A stretch of DNA of 64,000 bases from Ignavibacteria bacterium (lineage in GTDB: Bacteria > Bacteroidota > Ignavibacteria > Kapaibacteriales > UBA961), in the NCBI GenBank assembly GCA_016720145.1, contig JADJXV010000006.1:62001-126000 (forward strand), given 5' to 3'. Under the pieces are notes generated by a model. It was given only the letters and a program-made list of their open reading frames with translations, searched no databases and was not told the DNA's origin. Shown here piece after piece: positions 46,509 through 54,593 of the stretch. Each line of letters begins with the position of its first letter. The first letter of the stretch is position 1. The position numbers and the translations under genes are program-made.

Positions 46509-47120
46509 ATGGGATACTACATTCGAGTTTTGGGGACATCAGACCCAAACATTCATATTGAAGAACTTATCAGCGGGCTGACCCGTGAAGGCTTAACTGC
46601 TATTTTCGACATTGACCACAATGAAAGTGAAAGTGATTGGACTATGATTGGCGTTTCAAATTCAAATGGTGACGACCTAATGCAAATTGAACGTAATCCG
46701 GTTGTTGAAGGAGAACTTGGCAAAGATGAAATAGAAGAATTTAAAGATGACATTAAAGGGTATAAACCCAATTCAGCAGTTAAGTGGCTTGATAAGTATT
46801 TTGATACGGTAAACGTTATTTATGCATTTCAACTACTCGATGCTTCCATGGAAGATGATAATTTTCGAATTGTTAGTTCTATTCAATCAACTATTTGGAA
46901 TAAAGTTGGCGGAATACTGCAAGCCGACAATGAAGGATTTTCGAATGAGGATGGGTATCACATACTTTGGCAATTTTCAGATGATGCGACAGGAGATTGG
47001 AATATGGCAGTTAAGAACTTCTTTGGTAACTGGACAAACTTTACAATGGACTTGGGCGATCAAAAACAACGGGAGGAATTTTGGGCCGGTAATGTCCCTA
47101 AAAAAGCAACGAAACTATGA
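46509..47120 (+). CDS. Orphan protein, unknown family
   Basis: The ATG at 46509 gives MGYYIRVLGTSDPNIHIEEL, 203 residues; the longer frame from 46377 is rejected because its first 40 codons lie in repeat A. The protein is acidic, soluble and without signal or membrane segments. Notable stretches are SAVKWLDKYFDTVNVIYAFQ and NKVGGILQADNEGFSNEDGY, followed by a tryptophan-rich part. No enzyme motif is visible. As a stand-alone gene behind a repeat, an immunity-like or cassette protein is possible (inference). Confidence 0.7.
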   Translation: MGYYIRVLGTSDPNIHIEELISGLTREGLTAIFDIDHNESESDWTMIGVSNSNGDDLMQIERNPVVEGELGKDEIEEFKDDIKGYKPNSAVKWLDKYFDTVNVIYAFQLLDASMEDDNFRIVSSIQSTIWNKVGGILQADNEGFSNEDGYHILWQFSDDATGDWNMAVKNFFGNWTNFTMDLGDQKQREEFWAGNVPKKATKL

Positions 47121-47193
47121 CGACTGAGAGGATTACGGCTACTGACACAGGTTTTGCGTTAGTGGGCGGACAGTTCGACTAGATATATTTTAG

Positions 47194-47270
47194 CAATTAA
47201 TCAAATTTGGTGCTGGCAGACTATGTATGGTTTCAAAAGCCCACCAATGCAACGTTCGAAACCGATAGGC
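47194..47270 (+). repeat. Repeat family A, copy 5
   Basis: ATCAAATTTGGTGCTGGCAG, ACTATG, then AAAGCCCACCAATGCAACGT and TCGAAACCGATAG parallel the right half of copy 2 (ATCAAGTTCAGTGGTGGCAG, AAACCCACCCGAACGC, CGAAACCGTTAG). The upstream edge is not clear. The next gene's frame is open through it by chance. Confidence 0.65.
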
Positions 47271-47293
47271 ATCCCACTAATAACCGAAAATTT

Positions 47294-47755
47294 ATGACAG
47301 AGAAAAAAGGATATTATGCTGACTGCTATGTTCTCAGTGAAAAGAGAACAAGTGTATTCATTCAAACTTTCCTTGACAAATTTGTTCCCAATCGTCACGA
47401 AAGTGCTGACGAGTATGAAATTCCGCAGTACTCGGACGAACCGACGGTACTATTTAGGTCAGCGGTTGAACTAATGGATTATTTGTCTATAAATAAGAAC
47501 GAAGTTCATACCGTTTATTGGGCAAACAACGACAAAGGAGATATTAAAGGGGCAATGTGTTTTTTCACTAATGATGGACAGGTAATACTCGGTCTCTATT
47601 GCGACACTATGTATCCAGACACGAGCATTGAAGACAACGTGTACGCCGACTTAACGAGTTTTTGTGAGAGTTCAATCGGTTATATCACGTACGAAGAACC
47701 AACCACACATAATACGACAGAATTTCTGGAACGAGTGAAAAGTACGACCGCCTAA
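47294..47755 (+). CDS. Orphan small soluble protein
   Basis: The ATG at 47294 gives 153 residues (MTEKKGYYADCYVLSEKRTS); an upstream in-frame start at 47207 would add residues encoded by repeat A and is rejected. The protein is acidic with alternating strands and helices, for example FIQTFLDKFVPNRHESADEY and GAMCFFTNDGQVILGLYCDT. No signal, membrane segment or known motif was found. It is a lone gene between repeats, like its neighbour at 46509. Confidence 0.68.
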   Translation: MTEKKGYYADCYVLSEKRTSVFIQTFLDKFVPNRHESADEYEIPQYSDEPTVLFRSAVELMDYLSINKNEVHTVYWANNDKGDIKGAMCFFTNDGQVILGLYCDTMYPDTSIEDNVYADLTSFCESSIGYITYEEPTTHNTTEFLERVKSTTA

Positions 47756-47911
47756 TACGGTTTTGTCAGTCGGGCTGAAGTGCAAACTTGGTGATTTGTA
47801 CTTCAATTCAAGTATATTGTTAGTTGAAGGTGAAATGCTTCGAAATCAACACCTTAACCCCAACACAATAAATTTATCATTAATGAACAAAATAACTTTA
47901 AAACAGTAACA

Positions 47912-48229
47912 ATGAAAACACTAAAAGCAGCTCTGTTAATTTTCTTCTGCGTTATTTATACTCATCCAGTTTTATGTCAGAGTACAAGTAAGCGGATTTA
48001 TTATTTTAATCCACAGTTTTCTCCCGATGGTTCTTCCATTGTTTTTGAATCAACAATAGACGGCAAATCTTCCATCTATACGGTGGCGCCTGATGGAACT
48101 AACATTAAGAAAATTACCGATACTATATTTGATTACGGGCAGCCGGCATGGTCTCCCGATGGAAAACATCTTGTATATTATGGAAGCAAACGCCCGATGC
48201 AACTTTTACCATCCGTGGCAAGGCGGTGA
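47912..48229 (+). CDS. N-terminal fragment of frameshifted TolB-like beta-propeller gene
   Basis: A signal peptide (ALLIFFCVIYTHPVLCQ) leads into two PD40/WD40-like blades of the TolB type: NPQFSPDGSSIVFESTIDGK and GQPAWSPDGKHLVYYGSKRP. The frame then runs out after 105 residues at 48227-48229. The downstream frame carries on with the same kind of blades, so this is the 5' part of one gene (47912-48839) with a frameshift near 48194-48200. Confidence 0.78.
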   Translation: MKTLKAALLIFFCVIYTHPVLCQSTSKRIYYFNPQFSPDGSSIVFESTIDGKSSIYTVAPDGTNIKKITDTIFDYGQPAWSPDGKHLVYYGSKRPMQLLPSVARR

Positions 48230-48839
48230 GCAGAAGCAATTACCCACACCGGGTTATGATGCATATCAACCGGTATGGTCTGTACAAAATAAAATTGCTT
48301 TTGACGCAAGGGCAATCGGACAAACACCAAACGATATAGCTATAATGAATGCTGACGGAACAGGGTTTGAAAAGATTACAACAGATGAGAAGTATGACTG
48401 CTCAGCTCCTCAATGGTCTCCTGACGGTAAAAAAATTCTATTCAACCGTTCCATTGCAATTCGAAAACCATGGAAAGAAATAACGAAGGCGGAAATGGTA
48501 CAAAAGAAAAAATCATCTGAAATAATGACTATGAATATGGATGGTTCAGACATCCGAAATCTTGTTACGAACCTTGAAGGAGAAATTGCTCCCTACTGGT
48601 CACATGAAGGAAAATCAATTTATTTTGTTACCAAACAAGATACCTTGCAGGCACTCTATACTATGAGTATGAGTGAAGTCAAACCTACATTAATGTTTAC
48701 ATTATCGGGTATTATTTATAGTGTTAGTATTTCTCCTGATGGGAAATATAGTACCTATGCCGCAGAGAGAGAAAAAAAGAGCGCAGTTTATGTGATGGAT
48801 TTGAGAACGAAAGTAGAGACTAAACTACTTGGTGATTGA
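48093..48839 (+). CDS. C-terminal fragment of frameshifted TolB-like beta-propeller gene
   Basis: From about 48197 this frame encodes NFYHPWQGGEQKQLPTPGYD and then PD40 blades such as AIMNADGTGFEKITTDEKYD, APQWSPDGKKILFNRS and YSVSISPDGKYSTYAAERE. Codons before about 48197 are out of frame and meaningless. Restoring two bases (or removing one) at CGCCCGATGC, for instance to code RPDGNFYHP, would rejoin it to the 5' part as a protein of about 309 residues. Such periplasmic TolB-like propellers usually bind partner proteins. Confidence 0.75.
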   Translation: MELTLRKLPILYLITGSRHGLPMENILYIMEANARCNFYHPWQGGEQKQLPTPGYDAYQPVWSVQNKIAFDARAIGQTPNDIAIMNADGTGFEKITTDEKYDCSAPQWSPDGKKILFNRSIAIRKPWKEITKAEMVQKKKSSEIMTMNMDGSDIRNLVTNLEGEIAPYWSHEGKSIYFVTKQDTLQALYTMSMSEVKPTLMFTLSGIIYSVSISPDGKYSTYAAEREKKSAVYVMDLRTKVETKLLGD

Positions 48840-48900
48840 CAATTGATACTATATGCTTCTACAAGACATGTAATTCCACAATAGAATAAACGAAGCACAT

Positions 48901-48955
48901 TCCCAGTCCGGTCAGTTCTTCGAACTGACCGTTAACGCATTCCGATGAAAGCTAC
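48901..48955 (-). repeat. Repeat family C, copy 4 (inverted orientation)
   Basis: On the minus strand it reads GCAGTAGCTTTCATCGGAAT, GCGTTAACGG, the hairpin GGTCAGTTC-GAA-GAACTGACC (48910-48930) and GGACTGGG, matching copy 1 outside the hairpin. The hairpin sequence differs from other copies but stays perfectly paired over 9 bp. Confidence 0.72.
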
Positions 48956-49064
48956 TGCTTATCCGTTCTTCGTATAAGGGTTTAATTTTTATATAAGTTA
49001 CACGCCCATCATCTCTGTTGTATGTGAGAGTATCGCAGTGTTAAGCTACGGCATGTAAGATTAT

Positions 49065-49123
49065 GCAGAACGTTTCAGCGGCAAGTGTTTACGTCCGGTT
49101 GTAACAACCGGACAGGGGAATTC
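49065..49123 (+). repeat. Repeat family C, copy 2
   Basis: GCAGAACGTTTCAGCGGCAA, GTGTTTACG and a perfect 9-bp hairpin GTCCGGTTG-TAA-CAACCGGAC (49093-49113) follow the family pattern. It lies 13 bp before copy 3 in the same orientation. Confidence 0.75.
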
Positions 49124-49136
49124 GAAACACATACGC

Positions 49137-49199
49137 GCAGTACGTTTCTTCGGTACATGTTGACTGGCAGTTGTAGCAACTGCAAGGACTGGAAATTCC
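49137..49199 (+). repeat. Repeat family C, copy 3
   Basis: GCAGTACGTTTCTTCGGTAC, TGTTGACTG and the 7-bp hairpin GCAGTTG-TAG-CAACTGC (49167-49183), then AGGACTGGAAA, follow the family pattern. The first 20 bases are nearly identical to copy 1. Confidence 0.75.
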
Positions 49200-49307
49200 A
49201 AGGCAATAATAGCAAAGAATAGGTATTTTTGCAGAAAAAATCATGACCGTACACTACTATTATACTACGAATTACATTCTTACAACTCTCTACTTATAAG
49301 CACGATA

Positions 49308-49826
49308 ATGAAATATCCACGTACTCTTTCCTCGGGTGCAAATAATACGGTCATCGTACTTTCGGACACAGAAGTTGCCAAGCTTTTTACGGGCGATACA
49401 CGGTCAGATATTGGCTCAGAAGCCGAAAAAATGAAATTTGCAAACACTATTAATACTCTCGTAGCACGGTTCATTCGCTTGTCCTATAGCGAAGAGTATC
49501 AGGCCGAAATGCTCGTCATGGAGCGTATTCGACCGATTGATTTCAGAGGGTATGAAGTCGAAATCCGCGAACTCTGGATGGATGTTTTTGAAGATGAGAT
49601 ACAGCAGCTGCATCAGGCAGGATTTGTACATCGGGATTTGCAACGTCCCTCGGGTATAGGCGGATTGACCTTCGACAACATTCTCTTAACTGACAATGGG
49701 TTACGACTTATAGATGTTGGCATGTCTGCACTCCGAACACAAGTTGGAGCAATCATTTTCGACAAATATTGCGAAGTGGAACGTCGTGAGATAGCAGCGT
49801 TTAAGGAGTTTTTATTGAATCGGTAA
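49308..49826 (+). CDS. Minimal protein-kinase-like/phosphotransferase protein
   Basis: The protein (172 residues) keeps only core kinase-fold elements: a glycine-rich-like start (LSSGANNTVIVLSDTEVAKL with a Lys), an acidic helix, the catalytic loop FVHRDLQRPSGIGGLTFDNI (HRDL, then Asn after an insertion) near residue 113, and LRLIDVG in place of DFG. It is far shorter than a normal Ser/Thr kinase (about 260). It may be a small APH/RIO-like kinase or a degenerate one. It stands alone after the repeat C cluster, at the right end of the accessory region. Confidence 0.72.
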   Translation: MKYPRTLSSGANNTVIVLSDTEVAKLFTGDTRSDIGSEAEKMKFANTINTLVARFIRLSYSEEYQAEMLVMERIRPIDFRGYEVEIRELWMDVFEDEIQQLHQAGFVHRDLQRPSGIGGLTFDNILLTDNGLRLIDVGMSALRTQVGAIIFDKYCEVERREIAAFKEFLLNR

Positions 49827-49978
49827 TTGCTGAGCTACGTTTGATTACAATTCAACCGGCAATTTTCCTAAAAACTGTTAATTCTCACGTGACCTGCTAC
49901 GAAATCACCTGCCCGAACGTTACCTGCCCGCTCACACTTCTTTCTCATTGTTTTGTTCAACATTTATAGGTGCTTTGT

Positions 49979-50662
49979 ATGATTCAACGTCTTCATGAAT
50001 CGGGTAAACTTACTCTCACGATTCTTTTGGTAGTCTTCTCTCTTTTCAGCTTCGGGCTCTCTATCGTTCACTCCTACGCAACCTCTACACGGGGCTTTCT
50101 ATTCTTAAATTGGAACCTCTTCCTCGCCTTTCTTCCTTGGGTAGCAACGACCTACATCACGCTTTACAGTCATAAAACTAAGACCCTTACCCTTGGCATA
50201 CTCCTCGGTTTGTGGCTGCTGTTCTTCCCGAATTCTCCCTACATCCTTACCGATTTATTCCACCTGCTCGATCGCGGGAAGAGTCCGATGTGGTTCGATT
50301 TGATTATGATTCTCTCCTTTGCCTGGACAGGACTTCTCTTCGGTTTCATCAGCTTATTCGAAATTGAAAAAATACTTGCCTCCACTCTCAAGCCGAGAGT
50401 CGTGCATCTAGTCGTGAGCACGATGATCTTTCTTGCCAGCTTTGGGGTCTATCTCGGACGGTATCAGCGGTGGAATAGCTGGGATATCATTCAATCACCA
50501 ATCGGACTCTTCACCGACATCAGCGATCGATTCCTCAATCCTCTTGCTCATTCACGGACATGGGGATTTACCGTTCTAATGGGGTTGCTACTTGTGATGA
50601 TGTATTGGACGCTCAAGCTTTTTAAAAATACCATTCCATCGCAAAAGAATAGTCAAGTCTGA
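49979..50662 (+). CDS. DUF1361 domain membrane protein
   Basis: From the ATG at 49979 (GTG at 49970 is also in frame) the 227-residue protein has about six membrane helices. The DUF1361 hallmarks are LNWNLFLAFLPWVATTYITL, GLWLLFFPNSPYILTDLFHL and FGVYLGRYQRWNSWDI. The family is widespread and uncharacterised. It marks return to ordinary chromosomal content after the repeat-rich region. Confidence 0.88.
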   Translation: MIQRLHESGKLTLTILLVVFSLFSFGLSIVHSYATSTRGFLFLNWNLFLAFLPWVATTYITLYSHKTKTLTLGILLGLWLLFFPNSPYILTDLFHLLDRGKSPMWFDLIMILSFAWTGLLFGFISLFEIEKILASTLKPRVVHLVVSTMIFLASFGVYLGRYQRWNSWDIIQSPIGLFTDISDRFLNPLAHSRTWGFTVLMGLLLVMMYWTLKLFKNTIPSQKNSQV

Positions 50663-50819
50663 TAGATGCAACTATTGATGAATCAGTATGATAGGATAGT
50701 TTGTCATTGATTAAATTTTAAGAGCTTTCAATTTCAAAATAAATAGTAAATTTGTCGGTGATTTTCTTTGATTCTTGCCGTTAATTTACATTTTATTCAT
50801 TCTATTCGTTGGAACTTCT

Positions 50820-51257
50820 ATGCTCAAACATATTCTCTTCGCTTTTGCCCTTTCCTTAGTTCACTTACGGGGCTTTCTGCTCAGACTCCTACCTACAGCG
50901 AACACGTCGCACCAATTATTTTCACACTGTGTCTCCTGCCATCGCCAGGGTGAAGTTGGTCCTTTCTCCCTCACAAATTACGATGAAACAAAAGCAAAAC
51001 TTCAGACGATTCGCTATGCTGTTGATAGTGATATTATGCCACCGTGGAAGCCGGCAAGCGGATACGGAAATTTCGTTGGTGAGCGACGTCTGACACCAAT
51101 TGAAAAACAAACGATCCTGAATTGGATCGATGCCGGCGCGCCTGAAGGTGACAAATCCAAAATGCCGAACCTCCGAAATTCCCCACCGGCTCACAACTCG
51201 GTACGCCAGACCACGTATTACAAGTACCAGTTAAATGGCAAGTTACCGGTGATTTAA
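50820..51257 (+). CDS. N-terminal part of frameshifted cytochrome c/copper-monooxygenase-like T9SS protein
   Basis: The ATG at 50820 begins a signal peptide (MLKHILFAFALSL). Beyond it the frame is scrambled for about 22 codons: the neighbouring frame encodes the expected SLTGLSAQTPTYSEHVAPII. It then returns at HCVSCHRQGEVGPFSLTNYD, a c-type heme CxxCH motif, and ERRLTPIEKQTILNWIDAGA, typical of cytochrome c-like modules before a monooxygenase. Apparent losses at about 50860 (one T) and 50923-50927 (two bases) compensate one another. A third loss at 51173 (one C) brings the stop at 51257. Confidence 0.72.
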   Translation: MLKHILFAFALSLVHLRGFLLRLLPTANTSHQLFSHCVSCHRQGEVGPFSLTNYDETKAKLQTIRYAVDSDIMPPWKPASGYGNFVGERRLTPIEKQTILNWIDAGAPEGDKSKMPNLRNSPPAHNSVRQTTYYKYQLNGKLPVI

Positions 51258-51262
51258 AAGAT

Positions 51263-52402
51263 GTGTATCGTAATTTTGTGATACCGACCGGACTCCTTGA
51301 AGATAAAAATATCGCTGCTATCGAAGTACGTCCAGGTAATAAAAAAATAGTACATCACGTACTCTTGTGGAATGATATCAGTGGACAAGGCCGGGCCCTC
51401 GATGCAAAAGATATTACTCCAGGCTACGAAGACTTTGGCGGAGTAGGATTTAATAATGTGGCTGCCACCTATCAAGGCTGGGCACCGGGCTCACTTCCCC
51501 GTAATTTCCCGGAAGGTATCGGTATGAAAATGTACAAAAATAGTGACCTCATCGTGCAGATTCACTATGCGCCGTCTCCAACCGATGAAGAAGACCAAAC
51601 GTCGATTAATATCTTTTTCAAGAAAGAATCTGATGTCCGCGAAATTACCGAATATGCGCTCTTACCTGATGTATTTCCAAATGGTTATAATGGATTTACG
51701 ATTCCCGCCAATCAGAAAAAAACGTTTAAAGGAAGTATTACTCTGAACGAAGACAAATCGATTGCCGGGGTGTTTCCGCACATGCACTTGCTTGGTGCCG
51801 ATGCCAAATTGTATGCAGTGACTCCCGCCAAGGATACGATTAAATTAATCAACATTCCCAAGTGGGACTTCAACTGGCAAGGTACGTATTCGTACAAGAA
51901 CTTACAGCGCGTGCCGAAGGGTTCGAAAGTGTATTACGAAGCCACGTACGACAATACCTCAAGCAATCCCTACAATCCCAATACACCGCCCCAAACTATC
52001 AATTGGGGATTTAACACAACCGAAGAAATGTATCTCTGCTATATCTTCTCAATGCCGTATGAAACAGGCGATGAAAATATCTCGCAGGAAACAACGACAA
52101 GCGTTGCAGATGAACCCACCTTCAGCGAACCAAGTGTGATTAACGTGCAGGGAATTGTTCCGCAGCCACTTCATGACGGTATCGTTCCACAGCTCAATTT
52201 TACACTCTTTACCGATGCAAAAGTACGCATTGAATTGCTTGATATGCGTGGCAGAATGGTCGCTTCAAACGCAGAAGCAGCATTCAGCAGCGGCGCTCAT
52301 TCGATTCGCTTACCGGAAGTATCGCTTTCGAATGGGGTGTATGTGTGTAGAATTAATGTAGCAGGAAGAACGGTGGATGTTCCTTTTAGTGTCGTCAAGT
52401 AA
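51263..52402 (+). CDS. C-terminal part of frameshifted copper type II monooxygenase-like protein with T9SS sorting domain
   Basis: This frame encodes a PHM-like copper monooxygenase module: IVHHVLLWND (His-His of the CuH site), IVQIHYAPS and FPHMHLLGADA (HxH of the CuM site). A C-terminal T9SS sorting domain of about 85 residues follows (NFTLFTDAKVRIELLDMRGR, LSNGVYVCRINVAG). The frame is open upstream of 51263 back to about 51174, giving PKFPTGSQLGTPDHV, so it is the same gene as the N-terminal part. The intact product (about 527 residues) would be an exported heme- and copper-binding protein. Activity is not assured for bacterial homologues. Confidence 0.8.
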   Translation: MYRNFVIPTGLLEDKNIAAIEVRPGNKKIVHHVLLWNDISGQGRALDAKDITPGYEDFGGVGFNNVAATYQGWAPGSLPRNFPEGIGMKMYKNSDLIVQIHYAPSPTDEEDQTSINIFFKKESDVREITEYALLPDVFPNGYNGFTIPANQKKTFKGSITLNEDKSIAGVFPHMHLLGADAKLYAVTPAKDTIKLINIPKWDFNWQGTYSYKNLQRVPKGSKVYYEATYDNTSSNPYNPNTPPQTINWGFNTTEEMYLCYIFSMPYETGDENISQETTTSVADEPTFSEPSVINVQGIVPQPLHDGIVPQLNFTLFTDAKVRIELLDMRGRMVASNAEAAFSSGAHSIRLPEVSLSNGVYVCRINVAGRTVDVPFSVVK

Positions 52403-52511
52403 TTGATATAACTATTTTATAATATTGTAAGATACAAATTTCAACTATGGTATTTTGATTTAATCAAATTCGATATATCTACACTTCTGGTCGTAAATCT
52501 ATATTCAAAAT

Positions 52512-52552
52512 AAAAAGAGTCCATTGAAATTTCAACGGACTCTTTTTTTTTT
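52512..52552. terminator. Bidirectional Rho-independent terminator
   Basis: AAAAAGAGTCC and GGACTCTTTTT form an 11-bp stem, extended past one mismatch by TTGAA/TTCAA with a 2-nt loop. A run of about ten T follows on the plus strand and a run of A precedes, so it can end both the rightward monooxygenase gene and the leftward OmpA operon, which converge here. Confidence 0.93.
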
Positions 52553-52574
52553 GTTCTGGTAATATACTCGCCCA

Positions 52575-54575
52575 TCACTTCGGTGTCTCGACTGTAACTA
52601 CCACCGTTCGATTATAAAATCTACCCTCCGGTAAGGTATTAGGGAATATATCACTTTCGCCATCGCCGGTGAGTTCGGCATTTTGTAAATTGAGTGCGTT
52701 TGCAGTGGCGCGGGCGCGATCGAGCGATAGCTTGCGGTTGTAGGTAGCGTCACCGAGCTGATCGGTCGTGCCGGCTATTGAAACCTTTGACTGCGGTGTG
52801 AGGGCGTTCTTTATAATTGATGCAATAGATTTATTTTGCGGTGACAAATCCGAACGGTCAAAGTCAAACACGATGAGGGAATATTTATCAATCGTTTTGT
52901 CAGCCATTTGTTCTTCGCGTTTCCGGCGGAGCGTGAGGAGTTCGACCGGGATAGTTGACTGAGCCGGCACCCAACCTTCTGCATTTCCTGACACTTCCAC
53001 TGACTCACCGAGTGAAGCAGCATAATCGCCCGGATGCCATTCAACTGTTTTTCCTTTGGATGTAAGGGAAGCGATCACATTCCCTTGTGATGAGAAAGTA
53101 GCTGTCCATTGTTTATCAGATGCTGATGCAAATCGAAGAGTGCGTGGAAAGGCATTCCTGAGTGTGTCTCTTGAAACGACCGGAGCAAGAATAGCAGGAG
53201 TATCACTTGTAAACTCGACTCTTCTATTTTCGGCATCCGATGCAGTAGCGTCTGCCTCTACCGAACGAGATGCATTAGCAGGTAATCCCCTACTTTCGGT
53301 TTTGATTCTGTTAGTTGCTATATTCCATACAGTTACCAGATATTTCCTAACAGCATCAGTACGATTTGAGGAGATTGATTTCGATGAATTTTCATCAGCT
53401 GCACCGGCATTACAACCGGTTATTTTGAGAATTGAGTTTGGATTCTCTGTCATGCGTTTACTGATGATATTCAAGCTTTGATAATATACGTTGAGAGTCG
53501 ATAGATTAATCATGCTTGAACGCATAAAATCTGCCTTCGATTGCGGGGTAATTTGTACATAACGTTCCGGAATTTCAGAAGATCCTTCATCAAAGAATAC
53601 ATAAGGTAATAATGGCTTTAACTGTGTGGAAATAAACTCTTCTACACGTATTTCGTTGAGAGTGAACTGTTCACCCTTTTCGGACACTCCGTAGGTTTGA
53701 TAGTCGAACATAGGAGTCGTTGGTATCTTGACTGTTTCTTTTGACGGCACATCTGCAACCGGCGGTGGGATAATCACTTGCGGTGATGATGGACGTTCAA
53801 TTGTAGTAGGTGGAGTCGCTTGTGGCGCAAATTTGATGGCAATTCCAAATTCAAACGAGTTTGATTTCCAGGATAAGGATTCTACGAGATTGGTGAGTCC
53901 AATTCGGAACATCGCCTGAGGTGCGATGAACATTGATCGTGAGCGATTGAGAGGAAATTCAAGACTCGTTCCGAGTACCATCGATGCCTGCACTGAGCTT
54001 ACATTTCCGAGTTCACCTGAATATTCATTCCTCGTTCGTTTGAGATTTTCTTTGAAAACGAGTCCTTCGACCATCATTTCCTCGACTTGATCATACCGTA
54101 TTCCACCAAGAAAAGCAATCTCCATACCTGCATGAAAGCGTAAGCCGCCTACAGGATTGGCTGTTATCATAGGAGCGAGACCCATAGTGGAAACCTGAGT
54201 CACAATTCGATGATTAATTTCGGCTTCAGGGAAATAATAATCGTCGGCAACTCGAAGTGCCGGAACATATTCCTTGCGATTGAGCGCTGCATCAAGCGTG
54301 GCAAATCCTGCTTGAAAGGTAAGCCAGAATTTACGCGTGAGCGCTGTTTCGTAGAGAGCCCCGAATGCAATACCACCACCACTTCCGCTCTCAAATTTCG
54401 GGCAGCAATTAGGTACACCGGGTAATGCTCGGAAGTCTGCTGAGTGAAAATTGATATTGTAACCACCGAAGATGCCGTAGCGTTCGGTCGACGGTAAGGT
54501 CTGCGCGCAAAGCGTGCCCAAAGATAGTAATATCGTAATCACTGCGATGACTAAAGTACGGAATGTGCTTGACAT
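52575..54575 (-). CDS. Outer-membrane protein with two OmpA-like domains
   Basis: The 666-residue protein has a signal peptide ending LCAQ (residue 25) and an N-terminal barrel-like part (about 27-255; GIFGGYNINFHSADF, FGIAIKFAP at its end). A Pro-rich linker follows, then two OmpA-like peptidoglycan-binding-type domains: one at about 325-460 (PYVFFDEGSSEIPERY, NRRVEFTSD) and one at the C-terminus (about 555-666; IVFDFDRSDLSPQNK, YNRKLSLDRARATANAL). It is last in the leftward operon of T9SS-exported proteins, 18 bp from the vWA-WD40 gene, and may anchor or organise them at the surface (inference). Confidence 0.88.
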   Translation of the reverse strand: MSSTFRTLVIAVITILLSLGTLCAQTLPSTERYGIFGGYNINFHSADFRALPGVPNCCPKFESGSGGGIAFGALYETALTRKFWLTFQAGFATLDAALNRKEYVPALRVADDYYFPEAEINHRIVTQVSTMGLAPMITANPVGGLRFHAGMEIAFLGGIRYDQVEEMMVEGLVFKENLKRTRNEYSGELGNVSSVQASMVLGTSLEFPLNRSRSMFIAPQAMFRIGLTNLVESLSWKSNSFEFGIAIKFAPQATPPTTIERPSSPQVIIPPPVADVPSKETVKIPTTPMFDYQTYGVSEKGEQFTLNEIRVEEFISTQLKPLLPYVFFDEGSSEIPERYVQITPQSKADFMRSSMINLSTLNVYYQSLNIISKRMTENPNSILKITGCNAGAADENSSKSISSNRTDAVRKYLVTVWNIATNRIKTESRGLPANASRSVEADATASDAENRRVEFTSDTPAILAPVVSRDTLRNAFPRTLRFASASDKQWTATFSSQGNVIASLTSKGKTVEWHPGDYAASLGESVEVSGNAEGWVPAQSTIPVELLTLRRKREEQMADKTIDKYSLIVFDFDRSDLSPQNKSIASIIKNALTPQSKVSIAGTTDQLGDATYNRKLSLDRARATANALNLQNAELTGDGESDIFPNTLPEGRFYNRTVVVTVETPK

Positions 54576-54593
54576 TGGTTAATTCCTTGTAGA

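Larger units (their letters stand above)
48840..49307. other. Intergenic region with three repeat C copies
   Basis: No gene is seen. It holds repeat C copies at 48901-48955 (inverted), 49065-49123 and 49137-49199. The remainder is AT-rich. The promoter of the kinase-like gene is presumably after 49200. Confidence 0.6.

Noticed and set aside
40925..49199. Repeats A to D as a CRISPR array
   Set aside because: They are spaced by whole genes, differ in sequence and are not regularly interspersed with short spacers.
38229..49826. The middle region as a prophage or transposon
   Set aside because: No capsid, portal, terminase, transposase, recombinase or terminal inverted repeat was recognised.
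49880..49935. CCTGCCCG direct repeats before the DUF1361 gene
   Set aside because: Only two or three 8-base units; too short to separate from chance.
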